Numbered from the stretch's first letter, positions 32,576-45,770 are shown. The stretch: DNA of 64,000 nt from Paraphoma chrysanthemicola (GCA_020744225.1 JAGMWG010000005.1:1116001-1180000), one strand, 5' to 3'. Translations and numbers: made by a program. Notes: a model not told the origin generated them from the sequence alone.

Positions 32576-34817
32576 TCAGACTATTTCAATCCACTCCTGT
32601 TCGTAGGAAAGGCTTTTGGTCAGCGCAAATTCGAAAGGATTGGCCTGGATTTCTGGGTAGATAGCTGTGTCGCCATGCCCTCTCTGCTCATTTTTCGCGT
32701 TGACTGTGATGCTCTGCCTCGTAGTTTCGTAGGCGCACGTGACGCAGTGATCGGTGACTTTAGCTGCTCGGTGTATGTAGCATGCGCCAACTAGTCTAAA
32801 TTCATCATTCTTCCATCGGAGAATCATGGCAACTTCGGCTCCTTCCAGTTCCCAAACCTCATCCCAATCTTCGATATCCTCCGGTCCCAAGCCGAGCGAA
32901 TGGTCTGTTGCGAAGATCTTCCGGCCCGCGCCATATTGGCGAATTTTGGCAATAAAGTCGTTGAGAGATTTGTTGTCAAAGTGGCCGGCCCGGTTACCCA
33001 GTGATGTACAGCTGCAGCAACCTTTCTCCTTGCCATACGTGGAACCCCACCGGAAACAAATTTTGCAAGGTCCGCCAAAGGTCGGCGGGATATCTGCTCT
33101 AACACGAGAAGACGCATTCGAGATGTTCGCGTCTCCAGTGCTTTCAGAGGATGCTGTTGAGATCTGGTTCCAGAAATCTTTTCTTCTTTCGCAGCGACTG
33201 CCCATAGCATTCTGAACAGGGTCGAGCAGCCAATGTGCAGCATGATCTTGTGCGTATCCTTCAGGCATATCATCTCCTGATAGAATCGCTATTCTGGGAC
33301 CTCTACGAGGCCTTGGGACATCGCTGAAGATCAGCTTGTCTCCCCAGACAGTCCCATGCCTCCGCCCAAGCACCCGAAGGATGCTTGATAGCGGATATAC
33401 CGCACGGCCGGTCAAGGGTAATGGACGCCTCGGCGACACACAATATAGCCCCTTTCTGCCTATTGAGCAAATTTGAGGCTTTCGATACGTTCGTAGGGCT
33501 ATAAACTGAGCCGGCAGAGGCACACGGCTTTCGCTAGTCCAGTCTGGGACCCACGAGGGCATGGTCAAATCTGATTTTCCATCGATCAGCGACAGGATCT
33601 TCAAGGACTTCGATTTGTCGATATACCACGCTGCAGCTTGCAAGTATACCCAACCAGCTGTAACGCTGCCTGAGTAGTCCGCACGTAGTGGCAGTTGCGA
33701 GTCGTTGTGCAAGAGTCCCAAAACTGCGTAGACTTTGTCACGTGCATCCTTGCATGAACAACTCCTAGAAATCTGCAACAAAGACATGAGATCCATGTCC
33801 TAGAGTCTGTCAATTCTGATAATTACACAGGTCGGCGACAAGGGTTTTGGATGATGACAGAAGCAGGGCTGACAACAAGAACGGAGGTCTACTTACTCCG
33901 TGCTCCAGACGACCGCTCGAGCTGCTTTGTTGTAAGCCGTAGGAAATTACCGGTGGCAGTATCAGTGCAAGATCGCGTGAAGACATTAGTCTCAGGAACA
34001 GTTTGCTCTGCTCAATGAGATCAGGCCAACTCATGCGTTTGTCCCCATATGTTACTAAGACGCTTTTGGCGACCGCAATCTCCTGAAGGATCCATACGCG
34101 ATGAAACCATCTGCTCTGAAACAGAAGAATCATGTCCGAGACTTCCGGTAATTGACCCGTTGTATCGCTTCCGATATAGTCGATCAAACGATCGAGGACG
34201 TGGTGCTCCTGTCCGAGGTATACGAGCACACGAATCGCACTGCGAAAAATAGCAATCATATTTTTCACCTGGTGATTTCGCTCTCGGATATTACTTTGAT
34301 CGATGCATATCGCATCTACCCAAAGTCGGCGATCCATGTTAGATTTGCGAAGGCGTCGAAGAGCCTCGTCACAGTTTCGTGTGATTGCTATGAGCTCTCC
34401 GTCTTTGCCACACTGTATCGAATGACTGAGAGCATCGTCGCCGTTTGCGTCCGCCCATGTGTACGAGAGTGCCTCGTAGATGGGACCCTGCTGTAAATTG
34501 ACGTGCTCGAGATCGCATGATAGAGGGTCGTCGGATTGCCCTGCCCTCAGTACCAAGACACGAACTTGGCGACCGTGGGAAAGATCGATAGATGTGTACC
34601 GGTGACTGCGACCCCCCAGAGATGAAACACCTGCTGCTTGAAATGTTGCACTGGCGGTCGGCTGGCCCTGAACTTTCTTGAAAGCATCCTTGATGGCAGG
34701 TTTGGCGGAAAAGATCATCGCGAAACCGCATCGCTTGCAAAACTCAATCGAAGTATCCGGAATTTTACACCAGTCGACGTGACGGCATTTTCTACTGAGC
34801 ACAAGATCTGTGTTCAT
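32576..34817 (-). CDS. HET-domain protein with extra Cys-rich segments, 714 aa
   Basis: HET domains mediate heterokaryon incompatibility and related cell-death responses in filamentous ascomycetes, and are related to TIR-like folds. Exons are 34817-33897 and 33799-32576, joined by a 97-bp intron (donor GTAAGT, acceptor CTCTAG), totalling 715 codons. The HET signature is clear: YEALSYTWAD, RRLWVDAICIDQSN, RERNHQVKNM, VLVYLGQE and RWFHRVWILQEIA (residues about 115-260), then the downstream DARDKVYAVLGL block. Before it lies a possible zinc ribbon, CRHVDWC with FCKRCG (Cys11, 17, 27, 30). A second Cys-rich patch (CKICFRWG, CCSC) occurs near the C-terminus. ATG 34817 is the first true in-frame start; the frame is open to 34916 by a GTG only. 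The partner gene and the allele-specific trigger are unknown. Confidence 0.9.
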
Positions 34818-35518
34818 AATGGCTGCTGGCGGATTTTTATTCCCTGGCTGTGCGAATGACTTGTTGTTGGAAATGCTGAGCCAATCAAGTAGTGCACATA
34901 AAGTTGCATCACACACTTTCAGTTCAGCCTGAGAGCAATGCCATCTTCATTGCGAGGTCTCGCGAAGCGTTGTGAGGGAGGCACAGACTCGGAAATCGGA
35001 CAGGTATGAGATGGCACTGACGATCGTACCACCAAAAGCCCCAAACGGGAGGCTGAGCGATCCTGACGACGGTCATGCGAGTGAGATTGACAGCGAAGCG
35101 CACTGCCACCACCACAGTTGATGCACACGCCCAATCATGGCGCAATTCAGTCTCGCTCTTGAGAATTGTCGAGCAATGATCTTTGGCAGCTAAGGCATAC
35201 CCTGAAATAAGGTGTAGTGTCGTGGTAGGGTCTGCTCGAGATGTGGTTGTATGGAGAAATGCATTGAAGAGGCCGTGACGCGCTCGTGAAACTCATCCGA
35301 TAAAGGGTCTCGAGGCAGCGGCTCGGGAAGGTGGGGTTGGGCGCCAAGTGCACACTCGCACTTCTACATCGCAAATCACACCGTTCTCAGCGCGTCATTG
35401 AGATCAATCATGAGGAGATATTGCTATGTTCTTGTTGGTTTTGCTAGCCGTCCATCTTCATCCTACATAAGCTACACTACGAAACGAAATTCGCTGAATC
35501 ACTCGTCGCCACAGCGAT
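34818..35518. other. Intergenic, 700 bp
   Basis: Upstream of the HET gene and downstream of the glyoxal oxidase gene. An additional 5' exon of the HET gene could lie here, but none was identified. No repeat or RNA gene was seen. Confidence 0.6.
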
Positions 35519-38138
35519 CTACGAGACCTGGACGAACTGGCCAATAGCCGGAACACCGTCAACGAGAACGTAAACGACGTACGGGCCAGCAGGAGCAACG
35601 CTCTTGTTAGGAGGCATTGTGACGGTGATGGTCTGGCTGGTGCTGCCAGCCTTGAAGCCGGTTGTATCGAGGAAGACCATGCGGTGACCCATGTGCACAG
35701 AGTGAGTGACGAACCCGCCATAGTAGAGATTGACCTTCACAGCCTTGGCGTTCGCAGGAGCAGTGAACTTGATGGTGAAAGTCGAGCCATTAGAAACAAG
35801 GTTCTTGCTGGAAAGCTGAACATTGGAAGGACGAGTAGGGTTGCCCTGGAGGTAAGGAGGTGTGTAAATCTCGTTGCGGAACTCTGTGACGTAGGGGTTC
35901 TTAGCGTCAGCAGTGAGAATTGGCTGCTCGACGGGGTTGGAGCCAGAGATGAGAAGGGTACCGTCGAGAAGAAGGAGTGCAACACTGTGATAAAGACGAG
36001 CGATGGTCGATTTTGGTCCGGTGGTGAAGCGCTTGCCCTTGGCCTGGTTGGGGTCGTAGAGAAGGACCTCAAGAGCCGGGTCCTGCGCAACGCCGAATCC
36101 TTGGGCACCCTCTTGAGCACCATTGACCCATGCAATAGTTCCGTCGGCAAGGAGCGTACCCTCAACCATACCACGACCTTCAGGCATGGAGTCCATCTCC
36201 CATTCAGGGTCAGTATCAAGAGGCCTGATACGGCCGCAGGATGGGTCGCCAGGAGCAGTGATATCTTGGTATGGTCCACCACCACAGATGATGACGTCTG
36301 GGTTCCAGTCGTTCTCGCTGCTCAAAGGCATCATGACGGAGCCACCGGTGTTAGGGTACGTGCGGTACGTTCCAGGCAGGTCGGCGAACTGGCGGACGAC
36401 ATTGCCGGTGCCAACGTTGAAGATCTCAGCGGACTTGGCGACTTGGACAAAAAGGTTTCCATCCTTCATCAAGTGCATGAAGGGGTACATGTAGTAAGGC
36501 TGGTTCTTGTTCAAGATCTCCATGTTGACGCTTACGCCTTGAGGGGTGCCATCGGCGTTCAGGATCTCATAGGTAGGGTTGTTGTTCTCAGGCTTGCTGG
36601 GGTCGAGACCGTTCAAGCTACCAGAAGCGACGAAGATGGTGTTGTCAGGCATGATCTGAACAGAAGCATACCAGCGAGGAGTGTCAAGCTGAGTACCGGG
36701 CTCCACCCAGTTTTGGCCATCCATCTTTCCGTCGGCTGAACGCTCTAGGTAGCGGATGCCCTTGAAGCCGTCGCCGACAGTAGGGTCGATGAAGTCCAGA
36801 GGCGCGTTGCCACCCAGAGAGACGAACTTGCCGTCAGCAAGGAAGATACCACCGGAGCAGAACGCGTTGGTCTTGTAGGCAAGAGGAGTCAACTTCTGTG
36901 TGTTTGGGTCATACTCGGAAGAGTAGGCATATTGGCCGTTGGGCAGCTTCAGATCAGTGTAGTTCTCGACCTTGTCCAAGAAGACAACCTTGCCGTTGGG
37001 CATCAGACCAGCGTGCATGGCAGGGACACCAGAGCGACCCTTGATCTCGAGAGTGCCGGGTCTGGCAGCAGCAGGAGCGGGGCTGGCAGCCGGAGCAGCC
37101 TGGCCAGGGGTCTTGTCGCAAGGACCGTTCTGGCAACCCTCACCGCAGTGGGCAGTGGTGTTACCACAGTATCCGTACATGGAGCAGCAAGATCCCTGGG
37201 CCCAGTCACCGCAGACAGTGTTGCCGAACTTTGCACCACAGCTGCCGTCAGTAGTGGGAACGCCAGTCGGCTTTGTGTCCACAACGCTCGAAGGCTTACC
37301 AAGAACGGGCTCACCAGAGCTTGTGACGGAGGGCGGACGTGTGTTCGCGGCAGAAACAGCTGGAGATGTGGTAACGGGAGTAGCGTCTTTGCAGCCGTTC
37401 TGGCATCCATTGGCGGTGAGGCAGTGACCATCAGTGGTTCCGCAATATCTGTCGAGTCAGGTCAGATAATGTTCCGATAGTGACAGCATAATGCACCTAC
37501 CCATAGGAAGAGCAGCATCCGCCGTAAGCACCATTGGCGTCGCAGGTGGCGTCACCAAAGTCCTTTCCGCAACGACCATCATCCCTGGGCGCAGCTCCAC
37601 CTGTCGCGGCAGTAGGAGTGGCCGCGGCCTTCACAGTGGTCGGCTCGGCACCGTTGTTGCAGCCGGAAAGGCACCCATCGCCACAGTGTGCTGGAGTGTT
37701 TCCGCACTGAATCAATTAGCGTCCGCGTCATGCAACGGAATAGACTCGACTTACCCATCCGTACTGCGAGCAGCACGAGCCAGTGTAGACGGTGCTGTTG
37801 GGGTCGCAAAGCAGGTTGCCGTTGGCTGGACCGCACTTGCCGTCAGTTGAGTATTTTGCCGCTTGCCTCTTCTCAGGCGTGCGGAGCAAAGACCGCGACC
37901 GAGAAATGATCTTGGAATAGTCGCTCTTCAGGTTCGCGGCACAGCTTGTACATGTCAGTGATATGCATGAGCGTTTGAACGTAGTGGCTCACGTGTTGTT
38001 CTGTGTGCAGTGCTGCCCAGTCAAGCACTGATTCAGTTCAAGCGAGACGAACTCGCAGGTTGGCTGAACCCATGTGAAGCTGATGTTGGCCGCTGCAAGA
38101 CCGGCGAAAGCGCCAATGCTGAGGAGAGTGGTCCTCAT
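35519..38138 (-). CDS. Secreted chitin-binding glyoxal oxidase-like protein (3 x CBM18 + AA5), 823 aa
   Basis: A secreted copper-radical oxidase (AA5_1, glyoxal oxidase type), expected to oxidise aldehydes or alcohols and release H2O2, tethered to chitin by CBM18 modules. Exons are 38138-37993, 37944-37755, 37706-37501 and 37448-35519 (introns 48, 48, 52 bp), 824 codons. A signal peptide (TTLLSIGAFAGLAAA) is followed by a Cys-rich stretch and a dibasic EKRQ. CBM18 modules lie at about 83-128, 155-202 and 248-291, each with CC-S-x-YG-x-CG. The AA5 domain follows: FCSGG (the Cys expected to cross-link to Tyr), ARLYHSVALLLLDGTLLISG (Tyr/His ligands) and HSVHMGHR. It ends GQFVQVS without a GPI signal. 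Introns 2 and 3 interrupt modules 1 and 2 at nearly the same point. Confidence 0.93.
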
Positions 38139-41100
38139 GATTGTTTGAGATCTAAAAGAGTTTAGGTAAGCCAAAGGACGACATAGGTGAGTAGCATTCG
38201 TGCGAAGTCGGGGTTTTAGAAATAAAAGATTTGTTCCGAGACAGATGTGACGTCGAGGGTGCTGGGAAGAAGTTTTGGATGTGATGAATAGAGACGTGTT
38301 GTTGGGGTCCAGCGCATGTTGTGAGTCGCTGAGGCATTGTTTTGTGCTTAAGTTTAGGGAAGTTGCGCGCTTGCCTCGTGCCACATCTACTTTGGGAAGT
38401 AACGTACCTCTTGGTTGTTGTACACCAGAATTAAGTAATAAGTGTATGTGTAATGTGAATTGTCCCCCCCTAAAGGCGGTATTATGAAGGTAGCCGGAAC
38501 GAGTGACGGCTACACAGATGGCAGTATTGTTGGAAACGAGGGACTTTAAAGAAAGACTGTCCTGAAGGCAAGGGACTTGAAGAGTGCCTACAGCAACCGG
38601 AGTTGGGAAGAGATCAGAGCATGGGAGATGGTGGCTCAAGTATGTCTGCTTCGCCCACCTTTGCGGCGCCGTTCAAGACTTCCTTGCTAGTGGGCCTGGC
38701 TCGGCCACGACGTCGGAACGAGCATCCAGGAGGACGTTTTGGTGTTCCCAGCCAATAGTAATCTACATAGGGCAGACCGACGCTGCATTGGCGGTAATTT
38801 CATCTGAAGCAGAGCCAATGCTAGGCCAAGGGAGGCAGGATCGTCGCTGGGGTTACGCTTGTCGCCCTTCTATTTCTGGGCGCAAGGATTGGCTGTCGCG
38901 GCGCCGTACACCTGGCTGTCGGCAAACGGCATGTTTTGCTTCTGCGCAAGGTCTGTTCAGGAGACGCCATTGTACACCTGCCCAAGGAAGTGCAAAAGGC
39001 CTCCCATCAGTGACGCTGTTGAGCTGCAAATCGCGCGACACCACGACCGTTACAGTGGAGAAACACGGCTCGTCTGACAGCGCTGAAGGCTGCGTTCGGC
39101 CTGTCGGGCGGCATGTAGTTAGAAGCTTGAGCTGGTCAAGCATTTAGGAGACTTATGTGGCGTCAGGTACTGGACGCCGAGATTGCCAGCCTTAGCCAGA
39201 GGGAGGAAGGAGCCAGGGGCTCTCCCCACAGACACGGCAGGAACGGGCCTAGCGTGCCGAGAACATACCCTCCTCAGGGGAAGCCGTGACCGTGACGACC
39301 CGCACCACCAAGACACCGCAAGGAACAACACGAGGTCGCCATGCAACTTTACGTGTGCAAAACTCGATGGTCCAGTGTGGCCGCGACCCATGGCGAATCG
39401 CCCGTGGCATCGCACCTCCGAACCAGTGGCGGGCTGCGCGCCAGGAGCTAGCCTGGCCTTGCATGGCAGCGTCTTTTTTTGACCTCGTATTCTCATACAA
39501 CTTGGTCACCGCGCGCTGCCGTCCACACCCGCAGACAATAGTTCACGGTAGCATCGGAACGACAAACCATCGTGAAAACATTGGAAGTGGGAGTAAAACA
39601 CTAAGCAGACAGTCCGCTGACTGCTACGTCGTCGATCATCTGCGCAGTTGCGGCCTAGATCATCGTATTGGTATTGCGTCGAAGCCAGAAGTGGCAAGGC
39701 GACACGGCTCCTACCATCTTGTCAATTCTTAAGGCTGCAACGATCTATTGCGCCATGCCTCTTGGGGACGCCACGCAAGCATTGGACTTTTTAAATTTGG
39801 CCGGCATCACCTTGAAGTCAGCCACACCCCAGCGCATTTTGACGTTACCACGTGCTGAAAATCACACAGCCACCGCGAGTCAACTCAGTCCCAACCAGCC
39901 TCGGGCAACTAAGCTTGTAGGTGTGATGTCAGCGTCTCAAGGTTATTGAATCGTAAGTGGTCACCAATGTGCAGGGAGCTCCACCCTCCTTGGGCTTCCG
40001 TGCCCAAGGTCGTCTCCTTCCTCTGCAATACGATCTCAAAGACATTTGCAACCTCAAAACCCAGCAAGCGCCCTGTTGCCGGAGCGCGAGACCTTTTCCG
40101 CTTCCAATAAGCGCAGACTAGGAGGCACTTCCAAGGTTCCTCCACCTATGCTGAGTTTGCACTTTAATTGCCGATGCATGCATGCTACGAAGTGGATTCC
40201 GTCAGACGCCAGTTGTAGAGAGTTCGCCAGGTCGGCCGAGAAAAAATCGCAGTCGGTCCATGAGCAGCCGAGCAGGCCACAATGGGATTTGTCTTGAAAC
40301 CGAGTTTCGCTGTAAGGCTGCATGGTCCCATTTTATTCCCACTTCTCGAAGCCTTCTTCGGCCCTTCCTCCGGCCTGCTTATGCCTGAATGAAGGTGAGA
40401 TTAGCTTCGCTCTTCTGCGGATGGGATGATCGACAGATGAAATAGGTTAAGTCAACTGTTCGGGCCATGTGCAGCACGGTCGAAGCGAGAGGAAGCGCAT
40501 TTCATGGAGTGGTTGCCTCCAAATTGCCGCTATCGAAACCCAGGTGTTGACCGCAGGAGGATGGACTCACCATTTGAAGGACCCAGTGGCACATCTCTTT
40601 TACTATCGCGCGTCGACTGGGTAACGATACTGATGCGCCAGGGAAGCCACGTCTTACGTGTTCCCACGTCGAATCTCGAGTTCACTGCTTCAAAGCCTAA
40701 CAGGCATCCGCAAATCCTCAAGCCGGTGGCCGTCTCCTGCGATAATCACCAACGTGCGAACGAGCCCTGTTCGGGTAGACCGATATTTCACCGTCATGAT
40801 CAACATCACACTCCAGGATATCCGTTGAAATCACCGGGGAAGACGATGTCCGCACGAACAGGAGATGCCGAGACAATCATGACACCGAAGAGTATCCGAG
40901 AGAAGCAGCACACAATGCACCACCGCCCATCATAACAGCGCCCAGAAGCTCATTATAATCAAACTCGAATCCTCACAGCATCATGTCCACGTCCCAATCC
41001 GGTCTCACATACGCCCATCTCCACACGCTCGAAACGAGAGACCCACAATGGCTCGTCCTCATGACAGTTGTCATTTTGACAGCCACACCGTTTGATCGTC

Positions 41101-42263
41101 TGCAACGTCCACATCGCGGAGATAGACAAGGACGAAGCTATATGCACATGTACACCGCCACTCGCTACGAGCACTGCCAGCCAACTATATCGCCAAGCGA
41201 CATGCTGTGTCACATTTGACTTCTCATACCACAAGATCACGGGGATCGCAACGACGAAGCCCCATCGATCTGGTCATCTGCTTTTCAATCTAATCAGTCT
41301 CAGTCGTTGCCTGTACACAGCAATCAAAACCACGGCGGTCTAGACGCTGACCACTGTGTAACATTCGCCTATCCCCCACCTCTTCACGTGACCCGCCGCC
41401 CCGTCCCAAAACGCTCACTTGCGCAGTCGCGCTTCGCACAAGGTTGATCAGGCGCAGCGTGCGCTGGCCATGATCTGACCGTGAGACGGGTACACGGATT
41501 GTGCATGACGCGAGGCCATGTATCTCAGATCGGATCATGGGCGAGATGGCCTGATAAGCTGCCGTGGAGGTCAAGGGTTTGCTTGTGATGCTGCGAATGC
41601 GGGTGCAGATGCGGATACTGGTCGTGATCACATTCCCTTCCCAGAGCATAGTTTAATCAACAGTACAGCGCCGCAACAATCTACATGCAGCTTCATAATC
41701 AATCGCACGCATCCACAGCTTCGAGATACTCACGCGCCCATATCCCCCACTCGCACACCACTTACTTCTAAGCGCCGGAACACCAGCCGGCTACCTACAT
41801 GCATGGCGTAACGGATGCGCCCAGACATGCGGGAAATTTGTCCGCTTGCGGGAGCGCCCAGGTGCGGGAACCTGCGGGTAAGGCTTGGGGCGGTGTGTTG
41901 GCGGTTGCGAGGGTTGGGGAGGTGGGGTTGTTGTAGTTGAGAGGGATTTTGGTGTTTTGCGCTGGGATGTGTTGTTGTGGTGGTGGTGCAACGGGATGAC
42001 GGTGTAGCGGGTGGCATAATCAAAGTGTTTGAGCAGTATCGTGGAATTGGCCATCTGAAAGCTATCGAGAATGAGGAACGACCTCACACTACAAGTATTC
42101 TGCGCGCAATGTTTTGGCTGTGCTATCGTGCCAACAGGCTAATTCATGTCCATGTCCATGCCTTGCCGAGCTTTTCCCCATCCACCCAATGCAAACCCAA
42201 AAGTACAATCATGAATGCCGCATCAAAGGCCATAGGAAAACAAAATGCAACTCACTCACTCAG
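38139..42263. other. Gene-poor region, 4.1 kb
   Basis: No open frame with a recognisable domain on either strand. The first part is the promoter of the CBM18/AA5 gene. A minus-strand frame at 41791-42087 starts with a real ATG and has a His/Pro/Thr-rich composition, but it is not family-like and is not called. No RNA gene was identified. Confidence 0.5.
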
Positions 42264-43535
42264 CTAATCCTCACCGCACGCACCGCAACTAAACACCCTC
42301 ACGAATCCACTAGGTCGCTTCCTCCCTGACCCCTTGCTGCTCTCTGCCTTCTTCCCCTTGCTTGACGCAGTGCTCTGCTCTACACTCTTCCTCCTCGTAT
42401 GCTCGCGGCTTTTCTTCGCTTCTTCCTCCCTCACATCCCTGAGCTTCCTGTCGATGCTGTCTAGGCTGGTTTTGCTGTCAGACCTTCCCTTCTTCTTGCT
42501 CTTGTCTTTTGCGCTTTTAGCAAACCAGCCCACTAGACCCGCTTTCTCACCTTCGCCATCGCTGTCCCAGTCGTCCCATGCGCTAGCGGCTGGTTGGAGT
42601 CCGTACCCTGTATTGATGCTTGCGGTGCGAGAAGTGTATGGGTACAGGGTGCTCAGCTCTGAAGGCGTAGCGCTGTTGTGACGGGCATATGGTTGAGTTG
42701 GGATGTGCACCACGGGACTGAGCGGAGACATGGTATTTGCTACACTCGAAGGTCGAGTTGATGTGCGAGAGTGAGATGTAGAGGGCGGTGTGGTTGGTGG
42801 GTAAGTAGGCGTGCTGGGATGTGAGCCGGAATGCGGTACGTGTGAGTTCGGCGCAATCTGAAGGCGCAGAAAAGGTTCATTAGGGTCTGTCAAGGACACT
42901 TTGCGACTCCTTGCGGCTTCTTGGTGTGGCTCTTGATTTGGTGGTGGACGAAGTGAAGATAGACGAATGGGAGGGTCCAGCATTTGGGCGGGGAGTGGGC
43001 AATTAGACCTGCGCTTTGGCGAAGTGGCTTTCGGTCTGTTGTTCTCTTCGCGAGACAACTTATTGTGAAGCTCTTGCAGATCTGCCGAGGCAAAGTTGCG
43101 AGCTGACGGGCTGAGCGGTGGCGTTGATTCTCCTGATGCTGATGGATAAATGATGGTCTTCTTGCAAGGCTCACAGATCCCAGAGGAATAGGTGATTGGA
43201 AGCTTGCAAGTTTTGCAGTTTGCTATTGCAATAGGTGGCGACACTGTCGTTCTGCTGTTGAACTTGAAATCGAAACTGGACCGTGCCGACGCTATTGCTG
43301 ATGTCGAAGTGCGCGGGATGTCGGAAGCTGATGTTCGTGGAGGGTGTGATGTCTGTGATTGTACTTCTCTCTTCTTTGCGTTCTCGACAGCTCTTCTCTC
43401 ATACTCATCCCAGAGTTTCGCCGTCTTTCCGGGTGTGCTTGGTGGAGTCCGTGGATCCTTGAAGGGCGATGTCGTCCTTGCTAGTGGCGACGACTTTGGT
43501 GGTGCAAACGTCATTGTTGATGTTGTCAATGCCAT
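42264..43535 (-). CDS. Disordered Ser/Pro-rich protein with zinc ribbon, 423 aa
   Basis: Not assigned to a family. ATG 43535 (MALTTSTMTF) is preferred; the open frame continues upstream to 43655 without protein-like features. Most of the protein is low complexity, with many SP/TP pairs that are candidate kinase sites. A four-cysteine ribbon (Cys107, 110, 121, 124; CKTCKLPITYSSGICEPC) is the only compact motif. Further on there is AASAWDDWDSDGEGEKAGLVGWF, a conserved-looking patch, then a Lys/Arg-rich coiled region (RKLRDVREEEAKKSREHTRR) and a terminal CGACGED. Intronless. A role as a signalling or scaffolding protein would be a guess. Confidence 0.75.
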   Translation of the reverse strand: MALTTSTMTFAPPKSSPLARTTSPFKDPRTPPSTPGKTAKLWDEYERRAVENAKKREVQSQTSHPPRTSASDIPRTSTSAIASARSSFDFKFNSRTTVSPPIAIANCKTCKLPITYSSGICEPCKKTIIYPSASGESTPPLSPSARNFASADLQELHNKLSREENNRPKATSPKRRSNCPLPAQMLDPPIRLSSLRPPPNQEPHQEAARSRKVSLTDPNEPFLRLQIAPNSHVPHSGSHPSTPTYPPTTPPSTSHSRTSTRPSSVANTMSPLSPVVHIPTQPYARHNSATPSELSTLYPYTSRTASINTGYGLQPAASAWDDWDSDGEGEKAGLVGWFAKSAKDKSKKKGRSDSKTSLDSIDRKLRDVREEEAKKSREHTRRKSVEQSTASSKGKKAESSKGSGRKRPSGFVRVFSCGACGED

Positions 43536-43658
43536 GTTATGGTTCGGCTGATAACGTGAGCCGATATCGATACGGTAGGACACGTCGACAACCGGCAGAG
43601 ATGAAAGGGAGTCCTTGGTCAGACTGGCGATAGGAAGATAGTAATCTCGGCACACACG

Positions 43659-43665
43659 CTATATA
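43659..43665 (-). promoter_or_regulatory. TATA-like box upstream of the 43535 start
   Basis: TATATAG on the minus strand about 125 bp before the ATG of the zinc-ribbon gene. The position fits a TATA element with a leader of about 90 bases, but no transcription start is known. Confidence 0.35.
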
Positions 43666-45770
43666 CATGCACAAGGCCGCAGCACCGGGCTCAAGGGGTG
43701 AGACACGCTGTTTATCAGTACGTTTGGTCTGGCTAGATTGAGGAATCAGCGGGCGGTGGCTGGGGTAAGAAGGATACCTGAACTAACTGGGGTCAAGGGA
43801 TGAAAGTGTAAGGCGTTACGTTAGACCGCATCCCCGGATTGCCAACGCCGTATTGATCTTCCCTAGTGCGCTGCAGCGGCAGCGAGATCTCGGTATGTCG
43901 ATGGCTACTTGATTCGCGATGCGTCGTGTACGTTCTGGCCAATGAATTCGGCGCAACGCAACGACAAGGCGTCATCTGTGGTCCGATGGAGCAGGGGCGG
44001 GTAGGCGAGCAGAAGGGAAGCAAGGGAGAGCTGACTTGTCAACATGCCTTTTGCGCAATGGCGTCTGTCGGGCAACGTCCTCAAACATTACGCATATGCG
44101 ACCTGTCTGGTCTTGCAGCATGCTGTGCAGATGCAAAGTGTCGTCAGGATGCCAGCCATGATTGCCGAACGCCGTCGAGCTTCGGAAGAGGAGCAGTGCA
44201 TCCGCTAGACGCAGCTAGCGGAAAGCCGTTGTAGCGCAAGCTCATTTGTGCGGCGTGGAGGCAGGACGTGAGGTATTGGATTGGCGAACGTTGCGGTTGT
44301 ACGACAGATTGGAATGTAACTATCTCATCATTTCCAGCCGTACCCTCGTCGGCTTCCCAGACACAACAATTGATATGGAACATGTCTTGAACTGCTTTGG
44401 AGAAAGACAGGTCTTCGGGAAATCCAAAATGAGTTGTCGGAACTGTGGTGATGACGTATAGGAAGCTGAGCAGTCGCAGCGACTAGAGAGGAGACTGAAC
44501 ATCCTGCACAACAAATCCACATACCCTTGCCTGCATACGCGCCACGCAATCCCGCTTCCAGGGCTACAATCCCATGTATGCAGAAGACGTGGGATTCGAC
44601 GCCCGACGTTGCATCTCGGATCACGACTCGTACTTTTTGCACACTGCCAGGCGTCTCAGCCACTGATCACGAGCTGAGCGCCAATGCAGCCATCGTGCTG
44701 AAAGCGTGTATCGATAAGAGCTGAAATGATACAATTGTGTTGCGTTCCCTCAATGTGCCAGAAGGGCTTCAAGTCCGTGGTTTGTGTTCGACGAGATTCG
44801 CGAATGCGGACGGAGGTTCATGGCGCCTTGGCGTGCGCCAGTCGGTGCGCGGCTTCTCGATCCGCTCAGCTAACCATCAACCACAATCTCCAACCTCTCA
44901 ATTTTACAAGGTCTGCTTCTATGCATAGTTGCGTTCTCATGCTAGACCAAATTCCGCGCGATCTCAGCTGTAGACTTCAATGCTAGAAACCTGGCCTTCA
45001 TCAACTGCCGGCTGCTTCATGCGAAGTGCTGCGAGCTTGCTTTTGGTCGATGACTATGGGAGACTCTCAGCCTGTGTCGGTCCCGAGAGTGCTTGCCCCT
45101 GGCTCCAACATTGCAGGGCCCGATCGAGCAGAGAAGATCCGCGAGACAAAGAAAGAAAGTTGATCAATTTTGCAAAGCCAATCTTGTGCTCTTCAGTTGG
45201 CTCATTATGTGCTGGAAACTGGCTTTCACTACCCGAACGCTTGCAACTCAATCGACCAACCAATACAGCTAGCACAATACCGATGCTCCGCAGCGTCGCA
45301 TGTGATTGATTGCGCGAGAACATTCCGCCACGCAGAATTTGGGCTCACAGATGAGTCGAGTGGCTAGTGCGGCCTCGACATCAATCTAACGGCACGAGCT
45401 GACACAATAGACTTCCTCATCGCTTCGCAGGAAGGCTTCAAACTTTAATGAAGTGGAACAAGCATCGCCAAAATCATTATGATCGTGTTGTACTGTATTA
45501 ATATCACTCCCAGGACTCCACATTCCAATGCGGAGAAGTATGTTCACAATCAAACGAACGGCAGTAAGGGATTCTGCGGACTTGATGGACCTAGTCCGCG
45601 GTCTTCATGACAAGCGGTATAATTTTAACAAAGATAATAAGAAGACCGGTAAAGCGTTCATTAAATTGCATTGATCAGCACTGAGCAATTTCTTCACCCT
45701 ACTGCCTCCGTTCATCGCATTTAGTCTAAATTGTCTCCTGCTGGCATTTCGTAAGGCCCTCTTGCACCTA

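Noticed and set aside
41730..42087. Small minus-strand His/Pro-rich frames
   Set aside because: Two overlapping frames compete, neither resembles a known small protein, and splicing could not be settled.
42600..42655. TACCCTGTA and TACAGGGTG pair resembling the MITE termini
   Set aside because: The repeats face the wrong way for an element with CAGGG outside ends and lie inside the coding region of the zinc-ribbon gene, where YPY/GYG codons explain them.
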